Of a DNA stretch of 64,000 nucleotides, positions 17,272 through 26,860 are shown piece after piece. The position numbers and the translations under genes were made by a program. Where the stretch lies: positions 1 to 64,000 of the forward strand of contig JAFZIL010000082.1 of the NCBI GenBank assembly GCA_017554385.1. Reading direction: 5' to 3'. Source of the stretch: Prevotella sp. (GTDB lineage: Bacteria; Bacteroidota; Bacteroidia; Bacteroidales; Bacteroidaceae). How positions within the stretch are numbered: the first letter of the stretch is position 1; each line of letters opens with the position of its first letter. A model generated the notes under the pieces. It saw only the letters and a program-made list of their open reading frames with translations, made no database searches and was not told where the DNA came from.

Positions 17272-17859
17272 TTACGAATTGCTGCGCATCTTGTTGACTA
17301 TAGCAATGAGATACCCTAAGGTGATGAATGCACCCGGAGGCAGCACAAAGAGCAGGATGTTGTACGTCTCGGGCATGAGCGTGAAGCCGAAGATGCTACC
17401 GCTGCCTAACACCTCACGGCAGATGCCGAGCAGGGTAAGGCCGAGCGTGAAGCCCAGGCCGATGCCGATGCCGTCGAACAACGAGGCCACAGGACTCTGC
17501 TTGGCAGCAAATGCCTCAGCACGTCCGAGGATGACGCAGTTCACCACGATGAGCGGGATGAAGAGCCCAAGGGCTTTGTCCACATCGGGCAGGTAGGCCT
17601 TGATGACCATCTGCAGGATGGTGACGAAAGCCGCAATAACAACGATGAACACAGGGATGCGCACCTTGTCGGGTGTGACGCTCTTCAATAGCGAAATTAC
17701 AAAGTTGGTGCAGACGAGCACGGCCATCGTGGCCAGGCCCATCGCCATTCCGTTGCCGGCCGAGGTGGTGGTGGCCAGTGTGGGACACATACCAAGCATC
17801 AGGACAAACGTGGGGTTCTCCTTGACGATGCCGTTTTTGATAATCTGTATTGCGTTCAT
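17272..17859 (-). CDS. rnfE: Rnf complex subunit RnfE (RsxE)
   Basis: This 195-residue six-helix membrane protein starts at the ATG 17857-17859; an in-frame TTG three codons upstream is less likely. The pattern IKNGIVKENPTFVLMLGMCPTLATTTSAGNG with the conserved Cys and VNCVILGRAEAFA marks RnfE. It pairs with RnfA in the membrane core of the complex. It begins 12 bases after the rnfG stop. Confidence 0.95.
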   Translation of the reverse strand: MNAIQIIKNGIVKENPTFVLMLGMCPTLATTTSAGNGMAMGLATMAVLVCTNFVISLLKSVTPDKVRIPVFIVVIAAFVTILQMVIKAYLPDVDKALGLFIPLIVVNCVILGRAEAFAAKQSPVASLFDGIGIGLGFTLGLTLLGICREVLGSGSIFGFTLMPETYNILLFVLPPGAFITLGYLIAIVNKMRSNS

Positions 17860-17871
17860 AATATTCAATTA

Positions 17872-18498
17872 TCACTTTTCAATTTGTTTTGAAGCTCCTG
17901 TCTCCGCATCGGCAGCAGGTGTTGCTTTGAAAGCACTATACGCATTGTTCACTGCGAGGAGGAAAGCACGGCTGGTGATGGTCGAGGCGGTGATGGCATC
18001 TACCTGACCGCCGTCCTTCGAGACGGTGAGCGGTTCTTTCGGGTCCTTGCCGATGATGTCGCCCTTCTCCCCCTTCTGGAACCACTTGTCGGCCTTAGCA
18101 CCGAGTCCTGGCGTCTCAGCATGTTCCAAGAGCGTATAGCCTAATACTTTGCCTTCGGGGTTGAAGCCCACAAGCACTTTCAGGTTGCCACCGAAGCCAC
18201 TCGTAGTGCTCTCTACGGCTGCACCGAGGTCATGGCCCTGCTGGTCCTGCGTCTGGTAGATGATATAGGTGTGTTCCTTTCCCTTGGCATCGTTTTGTCT
18301 GACAGTGTCGGTTTTGGCTACGTTGATGGCGTCACAATCCATCACAGCCTTGATGCCTTCGGCCAGTGTTTTCTCTTTCTGTTGACTGATGGGACCACTC
18401 GTCAGGTTGTTCACAAAGGCGAGGATGGCACCCATGACGACGGCCACAGCGGTGAGTACCAGCGTCATGTTCAGTAATGAAGATTCTAACTTTTTCAT
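17872..18498 (-). CDS. rnfG: Rnf complex subunit RnfG (RsxG), covalent flavin subunit
   Basis: The 208-residue protein has one N-terminal membrane helix (LLNMTLVLTAVAVVMGAILAFV) and a periplasmic FMN-binding domain. The flavin attachment motif is VDAITASTITSRAF near residue 178, where a Thr carries FMN by a phosphoester bond. GFGGNLKVLVGF and ETPGLGAKAD are also typical. The start overlaps the end of rnfD (ATGA). Confidence 0.95.
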   Translation of the reverse strand: MKKLESSLLNMTLVLTAVAVVMGAILAFVNNLTSGPISQQKEKTLAEGIKAVMDCDAINVAKTDTVRQNDAKGKEHTYIIYQTQDQQGHDLGAAVESTTSGFGGNLKVLVGFNPEGKVLGYTLLEHAETPGLGAKADKWFQKGEKGDIIGKDPKEPLTVSKDGGQVDAITASTITSRAFLLAVNNAYSAFKATPAADAETGASKQIEK

Positions 18499-19496
18499 TT
18501 CTTTACCTCCTCTCCGTAGCGTTGTGGTTTCACATAATTATTAATAAGCGGTGTGAAGGCATTCATGATCAGAATGGCGAACGACATGCCCTCGGGATAG
18601 GCACCCCAGTTACGGATTACGACCGTGAGTAAACCTATCGAGACGCCATAGATGAGCTGTCCCTTCGGTGTCATGGGCGAAGTGACGTAGTCGGTAGCCA
18701 TGAAGAAGGCACCAAGCATTAGACCACCGCTGAGGATGACCGTGGTAGGGTCGGCGTAGATGGGATTCACAAGGTGGAGCAATGCGCTGAATACGAAAAC
18801 CGTAGCAATGATTGAGACGGGGATGTGCCAAGTGACAATCTTCTTCCACAGCATGAATACGAGACCGGCAATCAGTGCCAGACCACAAATTTCGCCAATA
18901 GTGCCGGCACCACCACCTATAGAGTAGTCGCCGAGGAGTAGCGAGAAGGCGTCGGGCAACTGGTCAAGCACACTGACGTCGCGGCTCTTTATGGCCTCTT
19001 TCATCACAGCAAGCGGTGTGGCACCCGTGGTGGCGTCGGTGTAGCTCAGCCACTGGCCGGGCGTAGGCCACGAGGTCATCTGTGCAGGGAAGGCCACGAG
19101 CAGTGCGCAGCGTCCTACGAGTGCAGGGTTGAAGATGTTCTGGCCAAGACCGCCGAAGGTCATCTTGCCCACACCGATGGCAAACAACGCACCGATGATG
19201 ATAATCCACACGGGCAGGTTGCTGGGCATGTTCATACCAAGCAGCAGGCCAGTGAGGGCGGCAGAGCCGTCGAGAATGGTATTACGCTCGTTCTTCAGGA
19301 TATACTTGTTGATGGCCCACTCAAAGAAGACGCAGGCCGCCACACTTGAGAGACACACGATGGCCGAACCGATGCCGAAATAGAAGAACGAGACGAGCAG
19401 CGCAGGAATGAGGGCGATAATGACGCCGTACATGTTGCGCTCCACTGAATCGGTGCCGTGGGCGTGTGGCGAAAGTGATACAATTAATTTACTCAT
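18495..19496 (-). CDS. rnfD: Rnf complex subunit RnfD (RsxD)
   Basis: This 333-residue multi-spanning protein belongs to the RnfD/NqrB family. The covalent FMN site is the Thr in TDATTGATPLAVMK at about residues 160-175. KMTFGGLGQNIFNPALVGR and FFMATDYVTSPMTPKGQ are family motifs. It carries electrons through the membrane and helps drive cation export. It overlaps both neighbours by four bases. Confidence 0.95.
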   Translation of the reverse strand: MSKLIVSLSPHAHGTDSVERNMYGVIIALIPALLVSFFYFGIGSAIVCLSSVAACVFFEWAINKYILKNERNTILDGSAALTGLLLGMNMPSNLPVWIIIIGALFAIGVGKMTFGGLGQNIFNPALVGRCALLVAFPAQMTSWPTPGQWLSYTDATTGATPLAVMKEAIKSRDVSVLDQLPDAFSLLLGDYSIGGGAGTIGEICGLALIAGLVFMLWKKIVTWHIPVSIIATVFVFSALLHLVNPIYADPTTVILSGGLMLGAFFMATDYVTSPMTPKGQLIYGVSIGLLTVVIRNWGAYPEGMSFAILIMNAFTPLINNYVKPQRYGEEVKK

Positions 19497-20860
19497 TTTT
19501 TAGCATTTCTATTTCTGATTATTCCCATGACAGTCTGTTTTCCCTGTCGGATATTGTCGAGCAGGGGACGGTGGGCAGGGCAGGTGAACATGCAGGAGCC
19601 GCACTCTATGCAGCTGACGATGTCCTCGCTTTCGCAACGCTCCCAGTTCTTCACCTCGCTCAGCTTCGCCAACAGGTAAGGCTCCAGTCCCATGGGACAG
19701 GCACCCACGCACTTGGCACAACGGATGCATGCCTGAGGCTCTTTGCGACGGGCATCATCGCCACTGAGGATGGTCACTGAGTTCGTTCCCTTGCAGATAG
19801 GCACCTCGGTCGACGTCAGGGCCTTGCCCATCATCGGGCCACCGGCCAACAGTTTGTTGTCGCCTTCGGGCATGCCACCACAGAAGTCGATGAGCTCCTG
19901 CATCGGGGTACCCATGCGGACGAGGAAGTTTCCAGGCTTGGCGAGCTTCTTGCCCGTCACGGTTGTGTAGCGCTCGAACAGTGGTTTGTTTTTCATTACA
20001 GCCTGATAGACGGCGAAGGCCGTACCCACGTTCTGCACAATAGCTCCCACATTGACGGGGATAGCAGGAGGGGCGGGCACCTGACGACGGATGACGGCAT
20101 CGACGAGCTGTTTCTCACCTCCTTGCGGGTAGCGCTGCTTCAAGGGCACTACCTCGACGTGGTAATCTGAGGCGGAAAACGCTTCGGCACACTTCTCGTT
20201 GAGCAGTTCGATGGCCTTGGGCTTGTTGGTCTCGATGCCGATGTAGCCGGTAGTTACCTTTGCGGCTTTCATCAGTAGCTCCAAGCCAACAAGAATCTCG
20301 TCAGGGTGTTCCATCATCAGCCGGTAGTCGGCAGTGATGTATGGTTCGCACTCCACGGCGTTGATAATCACGCACTCGGCTTTGGCTGTAGGCGGTGGGG
20401 TAAGCTTGATAAAGGTGGGGAAACAGGCACCACCCATGCCCACTACACCGGCATTCTTCACGCGGTTGATAATTTCCTCGGGCGTCAGTTCGGGATGGTC
20501 TTTCACCTGCTCCAACTTGTCGCTGCGGTCGATAGACTCTTCCCATTCGTCGCCTTCTACATTAATAATAATGACGGGCTTACGATAGCCGGTAGCGTCG
20601 ATGGCAGTATCAATCTTGAACACTGTGCCGCTGACGCTGCTATAGATGGGAGCCGACACGAAGCCTCCGGCCTCGGCAATCAGCGTGCCCACCTTCACCT
20701 TGTCGCCCTTCTGTACAACGGGCTTCGCTGGGGCTCCGATGTGCTGTCCTAACGGGAAGATGGCTTGCTTGGGTAAGGCGGCCACCTGTGTCGTCACCTC
20801 GTGGGTCAGCTTATTCTCTTCTGGGTGTACGCCACCTATGCGGAATGTTCTTGCGTTCAT
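19493..20860 (-). CDS. rnfC: Rnf complex subunit RnfC (RsxC), NADH-binding
   Basis: This 455-residue peripheral subunit reduces NAD+ and binds FMN and two 4Fe-4S clusters. The N-terminus (FRIGGVHPEENKL, IGAPAKPVVQKGDKV) is the lipoyl-like domain. The central GMGGACFPTFIKL and INAVECEPYITADYR bind the nucleotide and flavin. The C-terminal ferredoxin domain has CIRCAKCVGACP and CIECGSCMFTCP. Starts and stops overlap rnfB and rnfD by four bases. Confidence 0.96.
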   Translation of the reverse strand: MNARTFRIGGVHPEENKLTHEVTTQVAALPKQAIFPLGQHIGAPAKPVVQKGDKVKVGTLIAEAGGFVSAPIYSSVSGTVFKIDTAIDATGYRKPVIIINVEGDEWEESIDRSDKLEQVKDHPELTPEEIINRVKNAGVVGMGGACFPTFIKLTPPPTAKAECVIINAVECEPYITADYRLMMEHPDEILVGLELLMKAAKVTTGYIGIETNKPKAIELLNEKCAEAFSASDYHVEVVPLKQRYPQGGEKQLVDAVIRRQVPAPPAIPVNVGAIVQNVGTAFAVYQAVMKNKPLFERYTTVTGKKLAKPGNFLVRMGTPMQELIDFCGGMPEGDNKLLAGGPMMGKALTSTEVPICKGTNSVTILSGDDARRKEPQACIRCAKCVGACPMGLEPYLLAKLSEVKNWERCESEDIVSCIECGSCMFTCPAHRPLLDNIRQGKQTVMGIIRNRNAKK

Positions 20861-21756
20861 GCTTGTTCCTCCTTTCTTTCATTATTTACCGGACGTTCCG
20901 GATTTTCCGTAGGTTCCGGCTTTGGCTTGGGTGTTGGGAAGTTCACGGCGTGGATGGCCTTTGTAGGACAGACGGCCACGCACTTCTTGCACAGACGGCA
21001 CTTCTCGAAGTCGATGTAGGCGCAGTTGCCCTCGACAGCGATGGCACCGAACGGACACTCCTTCGCACACTTGCCACAGCCGATGCAGCCCACCTTGCAT
21101 GCCTTCATGGTGACAGCACCCTTGTCCTTGTTCACACAGGATACGAACACACGTCTGTTCTTAGGACCCTTCTTGCGCAGCTCGATGATGTTGCGCGGGC
21201 AGGCCTTCACACAGGCACCGCAGGCCGTACACTTCTCGTTGTCGACCTCGGGTAAGCCTGTTTCCTCGTTGATGTTGATGGCACCGAATTGACAGGCTTT
21301 CACGCAGTCGCCACAACCCAGACAGCCGAAGCCGCAGGCCGTCTCACCGGCACCGCAGGCATGCATCGCTGCACAGGTGCGCAATCCTGCATACTCGGCA
21401 ATCTTGGGGCGATGCTCACAACTACCGTTACACCGTACTACGGCCACCTTCGGTTCGCCGTTGGCAATGGCCATCCCCAAAAGGTCGGCCACACGACCCA
21501 TCACGTCGGCACCGCCCACAGGACAGTTCAGCCCGTCGAGGCTGCCAGCATCGGCACCTTTCACCAGTGCATCGGCCATACCCCCACAGCCGGGAAATCC
21601 GCAGCCGCCACAGTTGGCACCTGGCAGCAGCTCGCTCACCTGAGCGATGCGAGGGTCTTCATAGACAGCGAACTTCTTGGAACAGACGTACAGCACAAGG
21701 GCCGCAATGAGTCCGATGGCACCAAGAACAATCACTGCAATCAAGATAAAATTCAT
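20857..21756 (-). CDS. rnfB: Rnf complex subunit RnfB (RsxB), multi-cluster ferredoxin
   Basis: The 299-residue protein is anchored by one N-terminal helix (ILIAVIVLGAIGLIAALVLYV). It has the 4Fe-4S domain GANCGGCGFPGCGGMAD near residues 48-62, then several ferredoxin modules (CGDCVKACQFGAI, CTACGACVKACPRNI, CIGCGKCAKECPFGAI, CRLCKKCVAVCPTKAI). It accepts electrons from reduced ferredoxin. The C-terminal tail (about 275-299) is Pro/Glu-rich and encoded by a CCGG/TTCCGG repeat-like stretch (20885-20925), probably not functional sequence. Confidence 0.95.
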   Translation of the reverse strand: MNFILIAVIVLGAIGLIAALVLYVCSKKFAVYEDPRIAQVSELLPGANCGGCGFPGCGGMADALVKGADAGSLDGLNCPVGGADVMGRVADLLGMAIANGEPKVAVVRCNGSCEHRPKIAEYAGLRTCAAMHACGAGETACGFGCLGCGDCVKACQFGAININEETGLPEVDNEKCTACGACVKACPRNIIELRKKGPKNRRVFVSCVNKDKGAVTMKACKVGCIGCGKCAKECPFGAIAVEGNCAYIDFEKCRLCKKCVAVCPTKAIHAVNFPTPKPKPEPTENPERPVNNERKEEQA

Positions 21757-21798
21757 AAATCTGTTTTTTTGTTTGTTGTTTAAATTTGTCTTAGTATC

Positions 21799-22209
21799 TT
21801 ACTTTTCAATATTGAATGCCACGCTTTTGGCAATGCGGCTTCGCAGCAGCCACAACATCATGTAGTAGGGCACCAAGCTTACCAGTGCGATGAGTCCTGA
21901 AGTCTCTTCGTCGCAACCTGTCAGAAGACAGGATACAAGAACTCCCATTAGGATGAACAGCGGAATGCCAAAGCCCAGGAGCAGTGCTTTCTGGGCTACC
22001 GACGCCGATGTGCTGACCGTTACCGTCTGTCCCACCTCATAGTCGTCGGCATTGGCATAGACATCAATCAGCTTCTCTTTGGTGTCGGATGCGGTGCACC
22101 GCTTTGCAATCTTGCAGGTGGCGCAGGCCGAAACCTGCAGGACGCGCACTCTGATGTGCCGTCCGTCGATGCTGTCGATGATGCCCTCATGCTGGATGTG
22201 ATGGCTCAT
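21799..22209 (-). CDS. rseC: SoxR-reducing system protein RseC family
   Basis: This 136-residue protein has an N-terminal cysteine-bearing domain (VSACATCKIAKRCTASD) and two membrane helices at about 75-95 and 105-120. This is the RseC/RsxC-associated architecture seen at the head of Rnf operons in Bacteroidota, where the cytosolic Cys motif may handle electrons or assembly. It precedes rnfB by 42 bases, and a -7 element is at 22251-22258. Confidence 0.88.
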   Translation of the reverse strand: MSHHIQHEGIIDSIDGRHIRVRVLQVSACATCKIAKRCTASDTKEKLIDVYANADDYEVGQTVTVSTSASVAQKALLLGFGIPLFILMGVLVSCLLTGCDEETSGLIALVSLVPYYMMLWLLRSRIAKSVAFNIEK

Positions 22210-22250
22210 GCTAACCTTCTTTCGTTTTTGTCATCTCGACTTTGCAAATG

Positions 22251-22258
22251 CAAAGGTA
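22251..22258 (-). promoter_or_regulatory. -7 promoter element of the rseC-rnf operon
   Basis: The minus strand reads TACCTTTG, a perfect TAnnTTTG match, 41 bases before the rseC ATG. No -33 match is clear. It would drive all seven genes down to rnfA. Confidence 0.65.
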
Positions 22259-22320
22259 CGACAAAAAAATGAATTATTCATTGAGATAGAGCAATTATTT
22301 TCAAAAATTGTGCATATTCC

Positions 22321-22351
22321 TTTGCAAATACAAAAGTTTTTCATACTTTTG
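22321..22351 (+). promoter_or_regulatory. Complete Bacteroidota promoter before the acidic protein and ClC genes
   Basis: TTTG (22321-22324), exactly 19 bases, then TACTTTTG (22344-22351) match the -33/-7 consensus fully. The ATG at 22372 lies 20 bases downstream of the -7 element, so the leader is short. Confidence 0.75.
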
Positions 22352-22371
22352 CAAGAAAATAGGCCGAAGAT

Positions 22372-22812
22372 ATGAAACCTACAGAGCAAACATTACAACA
22401 AATTGAACGTGCTATCAAAAAGATAGCCGACAAGTTTCCTGCTACTCGGGAGGCAGCACTCCTTACCGATGTACATATCCGCGTGACGCAGGAGACGGGT
22501 GAGTTCGTGGCCTTCGACGATGACGACCAGGAGATTACCCGTTGCATCGTGGAGCAGTGGATTGACAACAAGGACGACGATTTCTACGACGACGTTGCAA
22601 AGGCCATCCGTAAGGTTATCGACAAGCAGAAGTCCCTGATTGAGGGTATGTCGATTCTGAAGCCCTACTCCTTCGTGCTTGAGGACGAAGAGAAGGACCC
22701 AGTGGCCGAGCTGTACGTGGTCGACGACGACACCGTGATTATCGACCCTGACCTGATGGAGGATCTCGACAAGGACCTTGACGACTTCTTTGAGAACCTG
22801 ATGAAGGAGTAG
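22372..22812 (+). CDS. Acidic conserved hypothetical protein
   Basis: The 146-residue protein is soluble and strongly acidic, with clusters such as AFDDDDQE, DNKDDDFYDD and a C-terminal EDLDKDLDDFFENLMKE. The N-terminal part is predicted helical (TEQTLQQIERAIKKIADKF). I do not recognise a named family or any catalytic motif. It ends four bases before the ClC gene and shares its promoter, so it may accompany the channel, but no mechanism is visible. Confidence 0.75.
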   Translation: MKPTEQTLQQIERAIKKIADKFPATREAALLTDVHIRVTQETGEFVAFDDDDQEITRCIVEQWIDNKDDDFYDDVAKAIRKVIDKQKSLIEGMSILKPYSFVLEDEEKDPVAELYVVDDDTVIIDPDLMEDLDKDLDDFFENLMKE

Positions 22813-22816
22813 CTAC

Positions 22817-24625
22817 ATGGCTGAACAGGCACATGAAACGCCCATCTCCCTTTGGGTGGCACGACTGCATGCCTGGCGTGAAGAGCACGTCAGCGAGCGT
22901 ATGTTTGTGCTCATCCTGGCTTTCTTCGTGGGCTTCTTTGCTGCCGTTGCCGCCTTCACGCTCCACTGGTTCATCAATCAGATTGTAGCTTTGCTCACCA
23001 GTCAGTTTGATGCTACCGGCTCTAACTGGCTCTATCTTGTATATCCCGTCATCGGCATCTATCTCACCTCACTTTTCGTGCGCTATATTGTCAAGGATAA
23101 TATTTCGCACGGCATCACCCGCATCCTCTATGCTATCTCGCAGAACCGCTCACGGCTGAAGTCGCACAACACGTGGTCGAGCGTCATTGCCTCGGCCATC
23201 ACCATTGGCTTTGGCGGCTCGGTGGGAGCCGAGGCACCTATTGTGCTCACAGGCTCGGCCATCGGGTCGAACCTGGGCAAGCTGTTCAAGCTCGACAGTC
23301 ATACGCTGATGCTACTCATAGGCTGTGGCGCTGCTGGAGCTATAGCAGGCATCTTCAAGGCACCGATAGCCGGACTGGTGTTCACCCTCGAAGTGCTGAT
23401 GATCGACCTGACGATGGCCTCGTTGCTACCCATCCTCGTCAGCTGTGTCACAGCCACCTGCTTTACCTATATATTTAGTGGTGACGCAGCCCTGTTCACG
23501 TTCCATCTTGACAACCAGTGGACGGTACAGCGCATACCTGCCTGTCTGCTGCTCGGTGTGTTCTGCGGTCTGGTGAGTCTGTATTTCATTCGTACCATGA
23601 GCTTTGCCGAGGGTATCTTCGCCCGCTTCAAGGATAGACCCTACGTACGACTCGTCATCGGTGGTACCATACTGAGCTTGCTCATCTTCCTCTTCCCCGC
23701 TCTCTTTGGCGAGGGCTACAACAGCATCAACCTGCTGCTCAACGGCAAGACCGAGGCCGACTGGAACCAGATACTGAACAACTCGCTCTTCTCCGGCCAT
23801 CCTAACGTGCTTATCTCCTACATTGCCTTCGTGTTGCTGTTGAAGGTGTTTGCTACCTCAGCCACCAACGGTGGTGGCGGTTGTGGCGGTACGTTTGCTC
23901 CGTCGTTGTTTATCGGGTGCTTTGCGGGCTTCCTCTTCTCTCGTCTTTGGAACATGCATGAGATTGGTGTCTACGTGCCCGAGAAGAATTTCGCCCTGAT
24001 GGGTATGGCGGGTGTGATGTCGGGCGTGATGCATGCACCACTTACGGGCATCTTCCTCATAGCCGAGCTCACGGGCGGTTATAGCCTGTTCCTGCCGCTG
24101 ATGATTGTCAGCGTCACGTCCTATCTCACCATCATCATCTTCGAGCCCCACAGCATCTATGGTTCGCGTCTGGCACGTGAAGGACTGCTTATCACCCACC
24201 ATACCGATCACGCTGTGCTCACGCTCATGCAGCTCGATTCCTGTTTAGACCGCGACTATCAGGCCGTGCCGCCTGACATGGAACTGGGTCAGATGGTCCA
24301 TAAGATCAGCCGTTCGCGTAGCAGCGTGCTTCCCGTGACTGATGCCGCAGGCAATCTCTTAGGCGAGGTCGACATCACGAAGATACGCAACGTGGTGTTT
24401 CGCACCGAGCTGTACCATCATTTCACGGCCTCGCAGCTGATGAAGGAACCGGCAGCCACGCTCACCGACCAGCTGCCAATGACCGACGTGATGCGCACCT
24501 TCGACCAGACGCATGCCGACTGGCTGCCTGTGCTCGATGCCGACAACCACCTCAAGGGCTACATCTCACGACAGCGGCTCTACAGCCAGTATCGCGAAAT
24601 GGTAGCCGATATGAGTGAAGATTGA
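22817..24625 (+). CDS. ClC-family chloride channel/transporter with CBS domains
   Basis: The 602-residue protein has the ClC membrane fold (about residues 20-430) and a C-terminal CBS pair (about 450-590). Selectivity motifs are FGGSVGAEAPIVL, with the gating Glu in the GxExP position, and GGGGCGGTFAPSLFIG. In the helix APIAGLVFTLEVL the place of the internal proton-transfer Glu (E203 of CLC-ec1) is held by Val, as in channel-type members, by hand alignment. The CBS domains suggest nucleotide control. Confidence 0.94.
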   Translation: MAEQAHETPISLWVARLHAWREEHVSERMFVLILAFFVGFFAAVAAFTLHWFINQIVALLTSQFDATGSNWLYLVYPVIGIYLTSLFVRYIVKDNISHGITRILYAISQNRSRLKSHNTWSSVIASAITIGFGGSVGAEAPIVLTGSAIGSNLGKLFKLDSHTLMLLIGCGAAGAIAGIFKAPIAGLVFTLEVLMIDLTMASLLPILVSCVTATCFTYIFSGDAALFTFHLDNQWTVQRIPACLLLGVFCGLVSLYFIRTMSFAEGIFARFKDRPYVRLVIGGTILSLLIFLFPALFGEGYNSINLLLNGKTEADWNQILNNSLFSGHPNVLISYIAFVLLLKVFATSATNGGGGCGGTFAPSLFIGCFAGFLFSRLWNMHEIGVYVPEKNFALMGMAGVMSGVMHAPLTGIFLIAELTGGYSLFLPLMIVSVTSYLTIIIFEPHSIYGSRLAREGLLITHHTDHAVLTLMQLDSCLDRDYQAVPPDMELGQMVHKISRSRSSVLPVTDAAGNLLGEVDITKIRNVVFRTELYHHFTASQLMKEPAATLTDQLPMTDVMRTFDQTHADWLPVLDADNHLKGYISRQRLYSQYREMVADMSED

Positions 24626-24643
24626 CACTCAGCGTTTACCTCA

Positions 24644-26638
24644 TTACTGTTTGTTATACTTAATGGCCAGCATCGTCAGGTCGTCGCTTTGTTCGGCTTC
24701 ACCTACAAAGTCGTGGACGGCCTTCGTCATTTTCTCAATCAGCACCATAGGCTGAGCGGCATCCGCCTTCTGCAAAGGCTCTGCCACATCGAAGATACGT
24801 TTCTCGCCAAACTGTGCGTGAGCAATATCCTCGGCCTCGGTGAGTCCGTCGGTATATAGGAAGATGGTGGTTTGTGAGTCAATGTCTGCCTGTTGAAGCG
24901 AGAACTCCCATCCTGGCATTACGCCGACCGGGATGTTCGAGTCGCAGGGTAGCAGACCCACGCCACGATTACCGATGAGCAGTGGTGAGTCGTGGCCGGC
25001 ATTGCAGTATTGCAGCAGGCCTGTTTGCAGGTCGAACAAACCCACGAAAAGCGTTACAAACATGCTCGACTCGTTGCCTTCGGCAATCACCTCGTTGAGT
25101 GCACTCACAATTTTGTGTGGTTCAGACAAAGAGGAGGTGACGTTGCGGAACAACGAGCGTGTGACCGCCATGACCAGCGATGCCGGCACGCCCTTGCCGC
25201 TCACGTCGCCGATACAGAAGAACAGCCGCTCATCGCGGATAAAGAAGTCGAACAGGTCGCCTCCCACGGCCTTTGCTGGCGTCAGTTGTCCAAAGATGTC
25301 GATGTCGTGGCGTTCCGGATAGGGTGGGAATATTTTTGGCAACATCGCCATCTGTATGCCGTGCGCAATCTTCAGTTCGCTCTCAATCGACGCCTTCTCG
25401 GTCGTCGTTGCCTTCAGCTGCTCCACATATCTGGTCAGCGATTGCTGCATGTTCTCGAACGAGTCGCGCAGCCGGTGTATTTCGTCGTGGGTCTTGATGG
25501 CAGGCAGCGGTGCATCGAAGTTTCCCTTTGCCACCTCGTCGGCCGATGCGCTCAGCTGTATCAGTGGCTTGGCATTACTGTCTACCAGAAGGAAGCATAC
25601 GCCGAAAATAAGCAGCAGACCGAATACCATGAGGAAGAAGATGATGACACCCAACACGATTCCATTCAGGTACACCGACCTTTGGGGCACCACTACGCAC
25701 AGTGACCAGTCTACATGCTTTACAGGTGTAAAGAATGCAAACGTGGAAACACCATCAAGGTCTATTTCCATATCCAGAGGGTCGTAGTCACTGCTGCTTT
25801 TGCCTGCCACCATCCAACGTCCCAAGCTCTCGGCAGTCGTGTCGTTGTTCTGCTTAGTATAGTCGAAGTAGTTCTTTAGGATGCGCTCCTTGTCGGGGTG
25901 AACAATATAGGTGCCGTCGGAGGCGATGATGAAGCTGTAGGCGGCTTTCCTCTTGTTGTTCGTGCCTGAGACCTGATCATCGTTGAGCTCGGTGTCTATT
26001 TCCTTCAGCTTCTGCGTAAGAAGCTCGAGCGAGAGGTCTACTCCCATCACAGCCACCGTTTGCCCCTGACGATTGCGTATGGGCACCATATAGGAGACGA
26101 GCGGTGTGTCGGCTTCGTATCCGTCGAGGAATGGTTTTGACCAATAGCCTTCCTTGGCCTGCAGTGCTTCCTTGAACCATGCTGTTTCCAGATAGTTGTT
26201 CTTTGCGTCGCCTAAGACCAGCGACTCTACCTCTCCGCTGTCGCGCTGCAAGGCGTACGGACAGAACCAGCGCCCTTTCTGCGGGTAGTAGTTCTCTATG
26301 AAACTTACGCCGCAGCTCCTGATGCGGGTGCTTTGCCTGACCATCCGCTCCATGACAGCCTGCAGGCTGTCGGGCTTGTCTAAGTTCTTTTCTACCTCAT
26401 GTACGTTGTTAATAGAGGCCACATAGACGTCCGACAACACCCGTTGTACATACTCGGCTGAGTATTTTTGGGCATATTTGAACAGGTCGGCTGTCTCCCA
26501 CGTCATAGTAAATACTGATATTGCAATGATGAGTGCGAGACCCATGCTCATCAGGATGCCGATGACAAGCAGTAGCTTCCGGGTCAGTCGGCCGGCAAAA
26601 GTACGAGGATATGGTTTTTGTTTTCTTTTCTGTCCCAT
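24644..26638 (-). CDS. Membrane SpoIIE-type protein phosphatase with Cache sensor and HAMP domain
   Basis: The protein has 664 residues from the ATG at 26636-26638. It has a first membrane helix at about 18-45, a periplasmic Cache-type sensor to about 330 (IENYYPQKGRWFCPY, VMGVDLSLELLTQKL), a second helix, a HAMP segment, a short coiled coil (TTEKASIESELKIAHGIQ) and a C-terminal PP2C/SpoIIE domain (AVGGDLFDFF, FFCIGDVSGKGVPAS, DGLTEAED, EQSDDLTMLAIKY). Such proteins dephosphorylate anti-sigma antagonists in partner-switching systems. No STAS or HPK partner is adjacent. It converges with the ClC gene. Confidence 0.93.
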   Translation of the reverse strand: MGQKRKQKPYPRTFAGRLTRKLLLVIGILMSMGLALIIAISVFTMTWETADLFKYAQKYSAEYVQRVLSDVYVASINNVHEVEKNLDKPDSLQAVMERMVRQSTRIRSCGVSFIENYYPQKGRWFCPYALQRDSGEVESLVLGDAKNNYLETAWFKEALQAKEGYWSKPFLDGYEADTPLVSYMVPIRNRQGQTVAVMGVDLSLELLTQKLKEIDTELNDDQVSGTNNKRKAAYSFIIASDGTYIVHPDKERILKNYFDYTKQNNDTTAESLGRWMVAGKSSSDYDPLDMEIDLDGVSTFAFFTPVKHVDWSLCVVVPQRSVYLNGIVLGVIIFFLMVFGLLLIFGVCFLLVDSNAKPLIQLSASADEVAKGNFDAPLPAIKTHDEIHRLRDSFENMQQSLTRYVEQLKATTTEKASIESELKIAHGIQMAMLPKIFPPYPERHDIDIFGQLTPAKAVGGDLFDFFIRDERLFFCIGDVSGKGVPASLVMAVTRSLFRNVTSSLSEPHKIVSALNEVIAEGNESSMFVTLFVGLFDLQTGLLQYCNAGHDSPLLIGNRGVGLLPCDSNIPVGVMPGWEFSLQQADIDSQTTIFLYTDGLTEAEDIAHAQFGEKRIFDVAEPLQKADAAQPMVLIEKMTKAVHDFVGEAEQSDDLTMLAIKYNKQ

Positions 26639-26712
26639 GTCTGTTTTGTTTATGATGACAAGTAATGACACAAAAACACTTGTATTTTACAGTAACAAGT
26701 CATCGTGAGGGC

Positions 26713-26720
26713 AAAGTTAC
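26713..26720 (-). promoter_or_regulatory. -7 promoter element of the SpoIIE phosphatase gene
   Basis: The minus strand reads TAACTTTG (TAnnTTTG), 74 bases upstream of the ATG. Confidence 0.55.
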
Positions 26721-26812
26721 GTAAAAAAAAGCGAACGGCCAAGTAATTAGCGTGAAAAAAGCCATATCGCATTTTGTTTCATCTTTTTCTTGGTAGTTTC
26801 AATCACATTGAT

Positions 26813-26820
26813 TATCTTTG
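26813..26820 (+). promoter_or_regulatory. -7 promoter element of fmt
   Basis: TATCTTTG matches TAnnTTTG and lies 40 bases before the fmt ATG at 26861. Confidence 0.6.
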
Positions 26821-26860
26821 CATCCGTCTTTCCAACAAAAGGAAAGCGTAGTTGACAGAA

